A stretch of DNA of 64,000 bases from Halopseudomonas pachastrellae. Lineage in GTDB: Bacteria; Pseudomonadota; Gammaproteobacteria; Pseudomonadales; Pseudomonadaceae. Below, in pieces: positions 40,900-49,361 of this stretch. The stretch covers positions 121,511 to 185,510 of the forward strand of contig NZ_FOUD01000007.1 in assembly GCF_900114765.1 (NCBI RefSeq), read 5' to 3'. Position 1 is the first letter of the stretch; every line of letters begins with the position of its first letter. The notes beneath the pieces are model-generated. The model was not told the DNA's origin, searched no databases, and worked only from the letters and a program-made list of their open reading frames with translations. The position numbers and the translations under genes were made by a program.

Positions 40900-42408
40900 A
40901 TGACGAATGAGCACGTCGATGTATTGATCATCGGTGCCGGCCTGTCCGGCATCGGCACCGCCGTTCACCTCAGCCAGAACTGCCCGGACAAGCGCATCGC
41001 CATTCTGGAGCGCCGCCAACAGGTGGGCGGCACCTGGGACCTGTTCCGCTATCCCGGCATCCGCTCGGATTCCGACATGTTCAGTTTCGGCTTTGCCTTT
41101 CGGCCCTGGAATGAGCTGAAAACCCTGGCTGACGGCGAGTCCATTCGTCGTTATATCAGTGATACTGCGCGCGAGTATGGCGTTGAGGAAAAGATCCGCT
41201 TCGGTATCGAGACCGAGCAGGTGCAGTGGTGCTCCGAGCAGCAGCAGTGGGTGGTCAGTGCTCGTGATCTGCAGAGCGGCCAGGCCCGCCACTACAGCTG
41301 TGATTTTCTGATCAGCTGCACCGGCTACTACGATCACAAGGCCGGCTACCTGCCCGAGTTTCCGGGTGCCGAGCGTTTTCAGGGGCAATGTATTCACCCG
41401 CAGCACTGGCCGCAGGATCTGGACTACAGCGGCAAAAAGGTGGTGGTCATTGGCAGCGGTGCGACGGCGGTCACGCTGGTGCCGGCAATGGCGGCGCAGG
41501 CTGGGCATATCACCATGCTGCAGCGCTCGCCCTCCTACATCATGACGGTGCCGGCACAGGATCGGATTACCGAGGTGCTCTGCAAGGTGTTGCCCAATGA
41601 CTGGGTGTATGGCCTGGCGCGCAAGCGCAACATCGCGATCCAGCGCTGGATATTCAAGGCCGCCAAGCGCTGGCCCGAGGGCACCCGCCGATTTTTGCTG
41701 AAGAAGGTAGCCGAGCAGCTTGACGACCCCGCGCAGATGAAACACTTTACTCCGGCCTACATGCCCTGGGATCAGCGCCTGTGTGCGGTACCGGACGGCG
41801 ACCTGTTCAAGGCGATCAACAGTGGCAAGGCCTCTGTGGTGACCGATGAGATCGAGTGCTTTACCGAGACAGGTATTCGCCTCAAATCCGGCGCACAGCT
41901 GGACGCGGACATCATCATCACGGCGACCGGCCTGAACTTGCAGGTGCTGGGCGGCACGCGAATACTGATCGACGGTCAGCCCTTCGATATCAACCAGCGC
42001 ATGACCTACAAGGGCGTCATGTTGCAGGACGTGCCGAACATGGCCTGGATCTTCGGCTATACCAACGCGCCCTGGACGCTCAAATCAGACATTGCTGCCC
42101 AGTGGGTCTGCCGTTTGCTCAACCACATGCGTGCCAGTGGCGTGCAGGTTGCCACACCGCGTGATCACGATGACAACCTGGTCGCCGCTGAGTCCATGAT
42201 GGGGGCCTTGCAGTCCGGCTATGTGCAACGTGGTAACCGCATTCTGCCGCGCCAGGGTCGCAGCGCGCCCTGGCGGCTGCTGAACGCCTACGAGCGAGAC
42301 CGCGAGATGCTGCTTGATGAGCCGGTCGAGGACGCGCTGCTGGAGCTGACCGAAAATAACCGTGCTGCACAGCCCGGAACAAAATCGCGCGATGTGCGCG
42401 CAGCCTGA
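40900..42408 (+). CDS. Baeyer-Villiger-type flavin monooxygenase
   Basis: A 502-residue FAD/NADPH monooxygenase. The first dinucleotide fold is IIGAGLSGIGTAVHL at residue 10, the second is VIGSGATAVTLVPAMAAQAG near 185. Between them is the BVMO fingerprint FQGQCIHPQHWPQ (FxGxxxHxxxWP), which indicates insertion of one oxygen next to a ketone carbonyl to form an ester or lactone, or oxidation of sulfur/nitrogen substrates. The start MTNEHVDVLI was chosen because it abuts the first FAD strand; the longer frame has no likeness. A hydroxyacyl-CoA dehydrogenase gene follows 11 nt later. Confidence 0.92.
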   Translation: MTNEHVDVLIIGAGLSGIGTAVHLSQNCPDKRIAILERRQQVGGTWDLFRYPGIRSDSDMFSFGFAFRPWNELKTLADGESIRRYISDTAREYGVEEKIRFGIETEQVQWCSEQQQWVVSARDLQSGQARHYSCDFLISCTGYYDHKAGYLPEFPGAERFQGQCIHPQHWPQDLDYSGKKVVVIGSGATAVTLVPAMAAQAGHITMLQRSPSYIMTVPAQDRITEVLCKVLPNDWVYGLARKRNIAIQRWIFKAAKRWPEGTRRFLLKKVAEQLDDPAQMKHFTPAYMPWDQRLCAVPDGDLFKAINSGKASVVTDEIECFTETGIRLKSGAQLDADIIITATGLNLQVLGGTRILIDGQPFDINQRMTYKGVMLQDVPNMAWIFGYTNAPWTLKSDIAAQWVCRLLNHMRASGVQVATPRDHDDNLVAAESMMGALQSGYVQRGNRILPRQGRSAPWRLLNAYERDREMLLDEPVEDALLELTENNRAAQPGTKSRDVRAA

Positions 42409-42419
42409 AGGACGCCCAA

Positions 42420-43376
42420 ATGAGTAGTGATCTGAATAAGCTGATGGTGCTCGGTGCTGGCGTTCTGGGCGGGCAGATTGCCTGGCACAGTGCGTACATG
42501 GGTAAGGATGTGGTGGTGTATGACCTGTTCGATGAGGCGCTTGGGCGTTGCAGAGTGGCTCACGAGCAGTATGCCGAAATATATAGCGCCGACCTGGGCG
42601 CCAGTGAAGAGGAACTGAACCAGACGCGCCAGCGCCTGCGCTACAGCACCGATCTGGCGGATGCGGTGGCATTGGCGGATCTGGTAATCGAAGCTGTACC
42701 GGAGATCCCTGAGGTCAAGACAGAGGTGTATCGCCAGTTGGCGCCGCTGCTGCAGCCCAAGTGCCTGATCGCGACCAACTCCTCCACACTCTTGCCCAGC
42801 CAGTTTGCCGAGGACACTGGGCGGCCAGCCCAGTACTGCGCCCTGCACTTCGCCAACCTGATCTGGTCGATGAATATCGCCGAAGTCATGGCCCATGCCG
42901 GCACGGCTGAAGCGACGCTGCGCGCTATTGCTGCCTTTGCCATCGAAATTGGCATGGTGCCCATCCCCATCCGGAAACCTCAGAACGGGTATGTCCTCAA
43001 CTCGCTGCTGGTGCCGTTGCTCGGCGCTGCGCAAACGCTGGTAACCAATGGTGTCTCGACCCCGGAGATGGTCGATCGCACCTACATGATCACCAACCGG
43101 GGAGTGGCGCTCGGGCCCTTTGGCATCATGGATGTCATCGGCATGAAGACCTGCTACGACGTGTTGAGCTACTGGGGCCACCAGAATAATGACCCGCAGA
43201 CGCTGCGCAATGCCGCCTATATCAAGGAACAGCTGATTGATCAGGGCAAGATGGGGCTGCAGACCGGCACCGGCTACTATCAGTATCCGAACCCTGCTTA
43301 CTCTGCGCCAGGCTTCCTTGCGGTACCGGGCCTGGAGGCGGTTGATGAGATTGTGCGACTGACGCGGCCGAGCTAG
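42420..43376 (+). CDS. 3-hydroxyacyl-CoA dehydrogenase family protein
   Basis: A 318-residue single NAD-dependent dehydrogenase with the Rossmann motif VLGAGVLGGQIAWHSAYMGK at residue 11, the catalytic-type HFANL near residue 140 (CALHFANLIWSM) and the C-terminal helical domain NGYVLNSLLVPLLGAAQTLV. It resembles 3-hydroxybutyryl-CoA dehydrogenase (PaaH/Hbd type). In operon with the BVMO 11 nt upstream, suggesting oxidation of a ketone- or hydroxy-acid-derived substrate. Its stop TAG overlaps the convergent MFS stop at CTAG. Confidence 0.88.
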   Translation: MSSDLNKLMVLGAGVLGGQIAWHSAYMGKDVVVYDLFDEALGRCRVAHEQYAEIYSADLGASEEELNQTRQRLRYSTDLADAVALADLVIEAVPEIPEVKTEVYRQLAPLLQPKCLIATNSSTLLPSQFAEDTGRPAQYCALHFANLIWSMNIAEVMAHAGTAEATLRAIAAFAIEIGMVPIPIRKPQNGYVLNSLLVPLLGAAQTLVTNGVSTPEMVDRTYMITNRGVALGPFGIMDVIGMKTCYDVLSYWGHQNNDPQTLRNAAYIKEQLIDQGKMGLQTGTGYYQYPNPAYSAPGFLAVPGLEAVDEIVRLTRPS

Positions 43377-44593
43377 CCCGTCTCTGCTTCCCGTGAGCCG
43401 GGCGCTGGTGCCGGGTCTGCAAGCCAGAGCACCAGCAGCGCGCAGGCCGGCATCAGGCTGCCAAGCAGCGAGGCCGCGAGCCAACCACCGCTGACGTAAG
43501 CCCAGGCGCCGAGGGCCGAGCCCAACGCACCGCCGACAAAAAAGGTTGCCATGTAGATGGCGTTCAGGCGGCTGCGCTCGGCTTCTCCCAGGGCATAGAT
43601 CAGGCGTTGCCCGAGCACGACGTTACCGGACACGCCCAGGTCGAGCAGCACCGCCGCCAGCACCAGCAGTGCCAGCGCGAGGTGCGAGCCCGGCGCGCTT
43701 ACGTGGGTAATGGCAAAGGCGCTGATCACTGACAGCATGGCGCCGATGGTTGCGGGGCGCGTGAGGCCCCGGTCGGCCAGTTGGCCGGCAACCGGCGCGG
43801 CGATGGCGCCCGCAACCCCGGCCAGCGCAAACAGCGCGATGCCCGATTGCGACAGCAGATAGTCCGGGCCGGCAAGCAGCAGCGGAGTCGTTGTCCAGAA
43901 CAGGCTGAAGGCACCGAACATCATTGCTTGATAGAAGGCTCGGCGTTGCAGCACCGGTGTTTCGACAGCCAGCCTGCCCATTGAGCGCAGCAGTGCAAAG
44001 TAGCCCATGCTGGCTGCAGGTGCCCGGCGTGGCAAAACCCGTTGCATCACCAGTACCAGCAGCACCATGAGCACGGCGGAAAACACGAACACCCAGCGCC
44101 AGGAGCCCAGCATGTCGGTGATCATGCTGGAAACCGGACGGGCCAGCATGATGCCGAACATCAGGCCGCCCATGACATTGCCAACCACCCTGCCCCGATA
44201 CGCCGGACTCGCTAGGTGCGCTGATAGCGGAACGATGATCTGCACCGCTACCGCGCCAATGCCGATGACCAGTGAGCAAAGCAGGAACGTCAGCGCTGAG
44301 TCTGATAGCGCCGTGCCCAGCAGTGCCAGGGCCAGCAGCAAGACAATCGCGCTGATCAGCTTGCGGTTCTCCAGGCGGTCAGCAAGCGGTACAACCAGCA
44401 CCAGCCCGATGACGTAGCCGATCTGGGTCAAGGTGACAATCAGGCCGCTGGCTTGCGGGTTCAGACCCAGCGACGCACTGACGGGGCCCACCAGCGGCTG
44501 GGCGTAATACAGGTTGGCCACAATCACGCCGCAGCACGCGGCGAGAAAGAACATCAATCCTGTGGCAATACCGCGGTGCTCGGGTACCGGCAT
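43373..44593 (-). CDS. MFS transporter
   Basis: A 406-residue major facilitator protein with 12 predicted helices; the motif between helices 2 and 3 reads GLVLVVPLADRLENRKLI and the repeat unit in the second half is GQLADRGLTRPATIGAML. It looks like the DHA1 (drug/proton antiporter) or sugar-efflux branch. The start at ATG 44593 is preceded by AGGAGG 5 nt away; an upstream in-frame ATG at 44620 is not. Substrate unknown. Confidence 0.9.
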   Translation of the reverse strand: MPVPEHRGIATGLMFFLAACCGVIVANLYYAQPLVGPVSASLGLNPQASGLIVTLTQIGYVIGLVLVVPLADRLENRKLISAIVLLLALALLGTALSDSALTFLLCSLVIGIGAVAVQIIVPLSAHLASPAYRGRVVGNVMGGLMFGIMLARPVSSMITDMLGSWRWVFVFSAVLMVLLVLVMQRVLPRRAPAASMGYFALLRSMGRLAVETPVLQRRAFYQAMMFGAFSLFWTTTPLLLAGPDYLLSQSGIALFALAGVAGAIAAPVAGQLADRGLTRPATIGAMLSVISAFAITHVSAPGSHLALALLVLAAVLLDLGVSGNVVLGQRLIYALGEAERSRLNAIYMATFFVGGALGSALGAWAYVSGGWLAASLLGSLMPACALLVLWLADPAPAPGSREAETG

Positions 44594-44695
44594 GTGGCCT
44601 CCTGTTGGAAAGGAGGCCATGTTACGCACTTTTGTTCGACTTATCTCGAACCTTGTCGGCGGGGCCATGGCAAAACACTGTTGCGTACATTGCCC

Positions 44696-45154
44696 TTATG
44701 CGTTCATCAGTTTCAGCACGCTGGTGCGCTGCTCGTCAGTCAGATCCTGTTGCTTCATGGCCTTTGCCAGCGCGCTGTAGGCACTGGTCAGTGCGCTGGA
44801 CAGGCTGGTCAGTTCGGTACGCAGGGCGTCCAGACGGGTGGCGCGCTCCTCGGCGGTCAATCCCTGCTGCCGGGCCAGTTCGGCCATCTGCTGCTGCAGC
44901 TCGGCTATCTGCTGCTTCAACTCGCGGATCTGCTTGAGCAGTTGCTTGATCAACTCCGGCAGATCAGTGTCGTCGATGTCTTTGGTGTTGCGGCTTTGCT
45001 GGGCCCGCTCCGCGCGCTCGGACAGGGATACCTTGACGCTCTCGGCAATCTCGCGGTTGCTGGTCAACGGCGCATTAGTCTGCGCTTCTGACGCCGCTGT
45101 TTCGTCAGACGAGCGGGCCGTCGGGTTAGACCAGGTCAAGTCGCCAATTCGCAT
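44696..45154 (-). CDS. FlxA-like coiled-coil protein
   Basis: A 152-residue protein with a disordered Ser/Thr-rich start and a long coiled coil from about residue 65 (LPELIKQLLKQIRELKQQIA and AELQQQMAELARQQGLTAEE) to about 125, matching the FlxA-like family. No flagellar gene is near in this window, so the flagellar link of the E. coli name need not apply. Function unknown. Single gene between the MFS gene and the FMN riboswitch. Confidence 0.7.
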   Translation of the reverse strand: MRIGDLTWSNPTARSSDETAASEAQTNAPLTSNREIAESVKVSLSERAERAQQSRNTKDIDDTDLPELIKQLLKQIRELKQQIAELQQQMAELARQQGLTAEERATRLDALRTELTSLSSALTSAYSALAKAMKQQDLTDEQRTSVLKLMNA

Positions 45155-45288
45155 GGAGGTGCCCTGTAAAGAGAGGTGGATACCTGTCTATATCGGTCGG
45201 TGATGCAGAGGCTTTAGCGCTATTGGGCTTTGACCCCGGGTAAGCTGTTCCCTATATTGGGCGCCGCCGCGTCGACCTGATGCGGCAT

Positions 45289-45441
45289 CGTTCTCGGGGC
45301 GGGGTGCAACTCCCCACCGGCGGTGATGGAGTTTCTGGGCCCTGCCCGTGCTCCCAGCCCGCGAGCGCTCTGCGTTAGCAGAGGTCAGCAGATCCGGTGT
45401 GATTCCGGAGCCGACGGTGATAGTCCGGATAAGAGAGAGCG
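45289..45441 (+). promoter_or_regulatory. FMN (RFN) riboswitch
   Basis: The conserved aptamer parts are present in order: TCTCGGGGCGGGGTGCAACT (45292 onward), CACCGGCGGTGAT, AGCCCGCGAG, GGTCAGCAGATCCGGTGTGA, TTCCGGAGCCGACGG, and the close TAGTCCGGATAAGAGAGAGC. It stands 77 nt before the lumazine synthase start. The hairpin GGCT-CGCGT-AGCC in the leader (about 45470-45482) and a weak ribosome-binding site are candidates for the expression platform; FMN is expected to repress. Confidence 0.93.
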
Positions 45442-45517
45442 TGTTGGATGCTGCGTGGCCATCAGGCTCGCGTAGCCCTGCCCGTTCGCCCTGATTCACT
45501 AGCAACCAGACGTACTC

Positions 45518-46003
45518 ATGAATCAGAGCAAGACGATGACTCAATTTGATCCTGCGCAACAGCGCATTGCCTTTATCCACGCTTCCTGGCACGCCGAGAT
45601 CGTGCTGCGCTGCCTGGATGGCTTCCGTGAAGAAATCAGCCAGCGCGGTTACGATGCCGACAAGATCGACGTGATTGCCGTACCCGGCGCATACGAGATT
45701 CCCCTGCAAGCCAAGTTGCTGGCCAAGAGCGGTCGCTACGCAGCAATCGCCTGTTCAGGGCTGGTGGTGGATGGTGGCATCTATCGCCATGACTTTGTTG
45801 CCAACGCCGTTATCAGCGGCATGATGCAGGTGCAGTTGGAAACCGAAATCCCGGTACTCACCGCCGTGCTCACCCCGCACCACTTCCATGAGCACAGCGA
45901 GCATCAAAACTACTACCGCACCCACTTCGTGACTAAAGGCCGCGAGCTGGCCTGCGCCGCTGATGCCGCCATGCAGTTGAGCTGGCAGGCACGGCAGGGC
46001 TAA
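45518..46003 (+). CDS. ribH: 6,7-dimethyl-8-ribityllumazine synthase (type II, RibH2-like)
   Basis: A 161-residue lumazine synthase, the penultimate enzyme of riboflavin synthesis, which condenses 5-amino-6-ribitylaminouracil with dihydroxybutanone phosphate. Signatures are FIHASWHAEIV, VPGAYEIPLQAKLLAKS, and ALVVDG-type CSGLVVDGGIYRHDFVANAV. The text resembles RibH2 (decameric, catalytically slow, reported in Brucella and Pseudomonads) rather than the housekeeping RibH, which would normally lie in ribD-ribE-ribA/B-nusB. It is alone under an FMN riboswitch, so it is probably a second, flavin-repressed copy. ATG 45536 is an alternative start. Confidence 0.88.
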   Translation: MNQSKTMTQFDPAQQRIAFIHASWHAEIVLRCLDGFREEISQRGYDADKIDVIAVPGAYEIPLQAKLLAKSGRYAAIACSGLVVDGGIYRHDFVANAVISGMMQVQLETEIPVLTAVLTPHHFHEHSEHQNYYRTHFVTKGRELACAADAAMQLSWQARQG

Positions 46004-46017
46004 AGGCTTAGCCCGCC

Positions 46018-46057
46018 ACTGCCTCCGTGTGGCACGACAACCAGTGGAGGCAGTTTG
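46018..46057. terminator. Hairpin between lumazine synthase and dodecin
   Basis: ACTGCCTCC (46018-46026) pairs with GGAGGCAGT (46046-46054), followed by TTT on the plus strand. It separates two convergent genes. Confidence 0.5.
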
Positions 46058-46074
46058 GGCTTTATCAGCTGACT

Positions 46075-46290
46075 TCAGCTGCCGGCGATACGAAAGCCGA
46101 TCTGCAGTACCACCTGAAAATGCGCGACCTTGTCATCTATTATGTGACCGCGTGTTTCCTTGACCTCAAACCACTCCATATGGCGGACCGTCTTGCCGCA
46201 CTCGGCAATGGCGACCTGGATCGCATCATCAATACTCTCGGCGGACGAGCCGACAACCTCGACCTTTTTGTAGACGTGGTGGTTGGACAT
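46075..46290 (-). CDS. Dodecin family flavin-binding protein
   Basis: A 71-residue single-domain dodecin (SNHHVYKKVEVVGSSAESID, then IAECGKTVRHMEWFEVKETR and VAHFQVVLQIGFRI), which assembles into a dodecamer storing or buffering flavins. The Trp in HMEWFEV corresponds to the residue that stacks on flavin in other dodecins. It faces the riboflavin gene regulated by FMN, giving the locus a flavin theme. Start ATG at 46290. Confidence 0.92.
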   Translation of the reverse strand: MSNHHVYKKVEVVGSSAESIDDAIQVAIAECGKTVRHMEWFEVKETRGHIIDDKVAHFQVVLQIGFRIAGS

Positions 46291-46390
46291 CGTTGCACTC
46301 CTTTTTTGCGTAGAGGGAGTCTTGAGTATGGCAAATACCCTCCCCCGGGCCCGGTCCTTGATTGCAATATGTGAGCGGAAGCATATAATC

Positions 46391-46416
46391 TCGAATGCTA
46401 ATCACTATCATTGATT
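46391..46416. promoter_or_regulatory. Fur box upstream of the imelysin operon
   Basis: 46391-46409 matches the 19-bp Fur consensus (GATAATGATAATCATTATC) at 14 positions, with a second overlapping register six bases on (12 of 19). It lies 30-50 nt before the imelysin start, as expected for iron repression. Confidence 0.7.
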
Positions 46417-46445
46417 AATCTTTTAACGCCAACAGGGAGTTTTAT

Positions 46446-47819
46446 ATGGCTGCGCGTTTTCCTTTGCAGGCGCTTGCGCTGGCAATTTCCACCTCTTTTC
46501 TGCTGACCGCCTGCTCTGACAGCGACGAATCCAAAGCCCCTGAGGCTGCTGCACCCGCTGCTGAAAGCGCACCGGCTGCAACCGCCTCCGAGGCCTCGAC
46601 AGAGGCTGCCAGCACTGCCGCTGCGGTTGCTCCAGAAGCCGTTGTTGCGCACTACTCCGATATGGCTCTGGCGGTTTTTGAAGATGCGCTGACCACCGCG
46701 CAGGCGCTTGATGAAGCGACTGATGCGTTGATTGCCAACCCCAGCGAAGAAACCCTGGCCGCTGCCAAGGAAGCCTGGCTGCAAGCCCGCGTGCCCTATC
46801 AGCAGTCCGAGGTTTTCCGCTTCGGCAACGCGGTTGTTGACGACTGGGAAGGTCAGCTCAATGCCTGGCCGCTGGATGAAGGTCTGATCGACTACGTTAA
46901 GAGCGACGACTACCAGCATGCGCTGGGTAACGACGGCGCCAACGCCAACATCATCGCCAATACCGAGCTGAATATCGGTGGCGAGACCATGGACCTGACC
47001 ACACTGACTCCCGAGCTGCTGGCCAGCCTCAACGAAGTGGGCGGCTCTGAGGCCAACGTTGCCACCGGCTACCACGCTATCGAGTTTCTGCTCTGGGGCC
47101 AGGACCTGAACGGGTTTGAAGCCGGCGCCGGCGACCGCAAGGCCACCGACTACGCTGCTGGTGATGCCTGCACAAACGGTAACTGCGAGCGCCGCGGTCA
47201 GTATCTGGACGCGGTAACCGATCTGCTGGTTTCCGACCTGCAGTGGATGGTTGACCAGTGGAAGCCGGACGTGGACGACAACTACCGCGCTGAGCTGACT
47301 GCCATGGCACCGTCGGCTGCCTACCAGAAAATGCTGTTCGGCATGGGCTCGCTGTCGCTGGGTGAGCTAGCGGGTGAGCGCATGAAAGTTGCGCTGGAAG
47401 CCAACTCCTATGAGGACGAGCACGATTGCTTCAGCGACAACACGCACAACTCGCATTACTACAATGCGCTGGGTATCCAGAACGTCTACACCGGTTCCTA
47501 TAAGCGTGTTGACGGTACCGAGCTGAGCGGCGCCTCGCTGGCTGATCTGGTGGCTGACGCCAAGCCGGAACTGAACGAGCAACTGAACGCACAGCTGGAC
47601 GCCAGCGTTGCGGCATTGGGTCACATGAAACAGACCGCCGAGCGGACAGAAAACCCGGTTGCCTTTGATATGATGATTGCCCCCGACAACGCCGAGGGAG
47701 CCAAGGTCATCAACGATGCGATCGCGGCCCTGGTCGAGCAAACCGGCTCTATCGAGCAGGTTGCTGCTGTGGTGGGTGTCGAGTCCCTTGAACCGGACGA
47801 TGCTGGTCATCAGTTCTGA
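46446..47819 (+). CDS. Imelysin-family lipoprotein (EfeO/IrpA-like iron protein)
   Basis: A 457-residue lipoprotein: the signal peptide ends in the lipobox LLTAC, followed by an Ala/Glu/Thr-rich linker. The M75/imelysin domain runs to the C-terminus and contains the GxHxxE motif as TGYHAIEFLLWGQ near residue 220. Imelysin proteins are periplasmic and linked to iron uptake (EfeO, IrpA); the P. aeruginosa relative IcmP was first described as an insulin-cleaving protease, but the family is not a clear peptidase. It heads a Fur-box-preceded operon with two cytochrome/imelysin genes and a DUF1513 gene. Confidence 0.9.
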   Translation: MAARFPLQALALAISTSFLLTACSDSDESKAPEAAAPAAESAPAATASEASTEAASTAAAVAPEAVVAHYSDMALAVFEDALTTAQALDEATDALIANPSEETLAAAKEAWLQARVPYQQSEVFRFGNAVVDDWEGQLNAWPLDEGLIDYVKSDDYQHALGNDGANANIIANTELNIGGETMDLTTLTPELLASLNEVGGSEANVATGYHAIEFLLWGQDLNGFEAGAGDRKATDYAAGDACTNGNCERRGQYLDAVTDLLVSDLQWMVDQWKPDVDDNYRAELTAMAPSAAYQKMLFGMGSLSLGELAGERMKVALEANSYEDEHDCFSDNTHNSHYYNALGIQNVYTGSYKRVDGTELSGASLADLVADAKPELNEQLNAQLDASVAALGHMKQTAERTENPVAFDMMIAPDNAEGAKVINDAIAALVEQTGSIEQVAAVVGVESLEPDDAGHQF

Positions 47820-47837
47820 GTTGATGGCTTGAACCAG

Positions 47838-47872
47838 AGCGGCGGACAGGGTTGAGAGCCCTGTCCGCCGCT
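47838..47872 (+). terminator. Internal 14-bp hairpin in the imelysin operon
   Basis: AGCGGCGGACAGGG (47838-47851) and its exact complement (47859-47872) with a 7-nt loop, followed only by TTCG. It lies between imelysin-1 and the di-haem gene. With so short a T-run it is more likely an attenuator or an mRNA-end stabiliser raising imelysin-1 over the downstream genes. Confidence 0.55.
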
Positions 47873-47930
47873 TTCGTTGAGCAGGATTGATCTCGCTGGT
47901 ACCAGTACCGCGCACAGTGATACAGGCTTT

Positions 47931-49343
47931 ATGCTCTACACAAAATTCGTTTCGGCTGCCTCCTTTGCGGCTCTGTTTTTTTCTGCCTTCTGCCACGCGG
48001 CAGAGACCTCTTATCCATTGCAGGACACCCCGCTGAGCGGCGGTGCGGGCAGCGTCGATCAGCACGATCAGAACGCCTACTCGTTGCCTCAGGGCAACAT
48101 GCCGATGACCCGACGACTGGATTTCAGCGTCGGTAACAGTTTTTTTCGTAATCCCTGGGTGGTTGCGCCTTCGAGCACCGATGCGCGCGACGGCCTCGGC
48201 CCGCTGTTCAACACCAACTCCTGTCAGGGATGTCACCTGAAGGATGGCCGCGGTCATGCGCCGGCCTCCGTCGATGCTCCTTCTGTCTCCCTGTTTCTGC
48301 GGTTGTCCATTCCAGCGGACCCCGAGCGCGACGCAGACTTTTTGCGTGAGCACGGCGTGGTACCAGACCCGGTTTATGGCGCGCAGTTGCAGACGGCCGC
48401 TATTCCCGGCATGAAACCCGAGGCGGACCTGATCGTCGATTGGGAGGCGGTTACCCAGACGCTTGGTGATGGCACTGAAGTGGTTATGCGCAAGCCCATT
48501 TATCGCATTGAAAACCCCAACTACGGCGAGATGTCCGAGGACCTGCTGACCTCGCCCCGAGTTGCGCCACCGATGATCGGTCTGGGCCTGCTACAGGCCA
48601 TTCCTGAGGACGTGCTGCTGGCTGCGGCTGACCCTGAAGATGAGAACGGTGATGGTATTTCCGGACGTGCGAACCAGGTCTGGGACCGCGTTGCGGAAAA
48701 AACCGTTCTGGGTCGCTTCGGCTGGAAAGCCGGCCAACCCAACGTGATGCAGCAAAGCATGGATGCCTTTGCCGGCGACATGGGGCTGACCTCGAGCGTT
48801 GCCCTGTCCACCGACTGTACGCCGCAGCAACAGTGCGAGCGTTTCCCCAACGGCGGGGTACCTGAGGTCAGCGACAAGGTAGCGGGCTTTATAGAGTTCT
48901 ACAGCATGAGTCTGGCTGTTCCAACCCGCCGCGACATGGATGATCCTCAGGTGCAGCGTGGCGCCGAGCTGTTCAACCAGATCGGCTGCGCTGCTTGCCA
49001 CACACCCTCTTACACCACCGGACAGCACGAGCGCGCCGACCTGAGCGAACAGGTTATCTGGCCCTACACCGACCTGCTGCTGCATGACATGGGGCCGGGG
49101 CTGGCTGATGGACGCGGCGAGTTTCTGGCCGACGGCAACGAGTGGCGTACGCCGCCGCTGTGGGGGCTGGGCCTGACCAAGACGGTCAATCCGTCGGCGG
49201 GCTTCCTGCACGATGGCCGCGCTGAAACCGTCGAGCACGCAATTCTCTGGCACGACGGCGAAGCCCGTGCCGCTGCTGACGAATACCGCCTGCTGCCAGC
49301 CAACGAGCGTGAAGCTTTGCTGCGCTTCCTTAACTCTCTCTGA
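47931..49343 (+). CDS. Di-haem oxidoreductase family protein (c-type cytochrome)
   Basis: A 470-residue exported protein with a signal peptide (MLYTKFVSAASFAALFFSAF ... HAA) and two haem-c sites, CQGCH (about residue 95) and CAACH (about residue 350), matching the DHOR/MauG-like 'putative thiol oxidoreductase' family found in bacterial iron operons. It likely oxidises or transfers electrons in the periplasm next to the two imelysins. The start ATG 47931 gives the signal peptide; the longer frame adds 18 codons without it. It lies 112 nt after imelysin-1, with a hairpin in between. Confidence 0.88.
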   Translation: MLYTKFVSAASFAALFFSAFCHAAETSYPLQDTPLSGGAGSVDQHDQNAYSLPQGNMPMTRRLDFSVGNSFFRNPWVVAPSSTDARDGLGPLFNTNSCQGCHLKDGRGHAPASVDAPSVSLFLRLSIPADPERDADFLREHGVVPDPVYGAQLQTAAIPGMKPEADLIVDWEAVTQTLGDGTEVVMRKPIYRIENPNYGEMSEDLLTSPRVAPPMIGLGLLQAIPEDVLLAAADPEDENGDGISGRANQVWDRVAEKTVLGRFGWKAGQPNVMQQSMDAFAGDMGLTSSVALSTDCTPQQQCERFPNGGVPEVSDKVAGFIEFYSMSLAVPTRRDMDDPQVQRGAELFNQIGCAACHTPSYTTGQHERADLSEQVIWPYTDLLLHDMGPGLADGRGEFLADGNEWRTPPLWGLGLTKTVNPSAGFLHDGRAETVEHAILWHDGEARAAADEYRLLPANEREALLRFLNSL

Positions 49344-49361
49344 ACCGGGATACCTGTTTAT

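Noticed and set aside
42288..43484. 398-codon minus-strand frame over the BVMO/HAD genes
   Set aside because: Antisense shadow of the hydroxyacyl-CoA dehydrogenase, which has its Rossmann motif and a good start.
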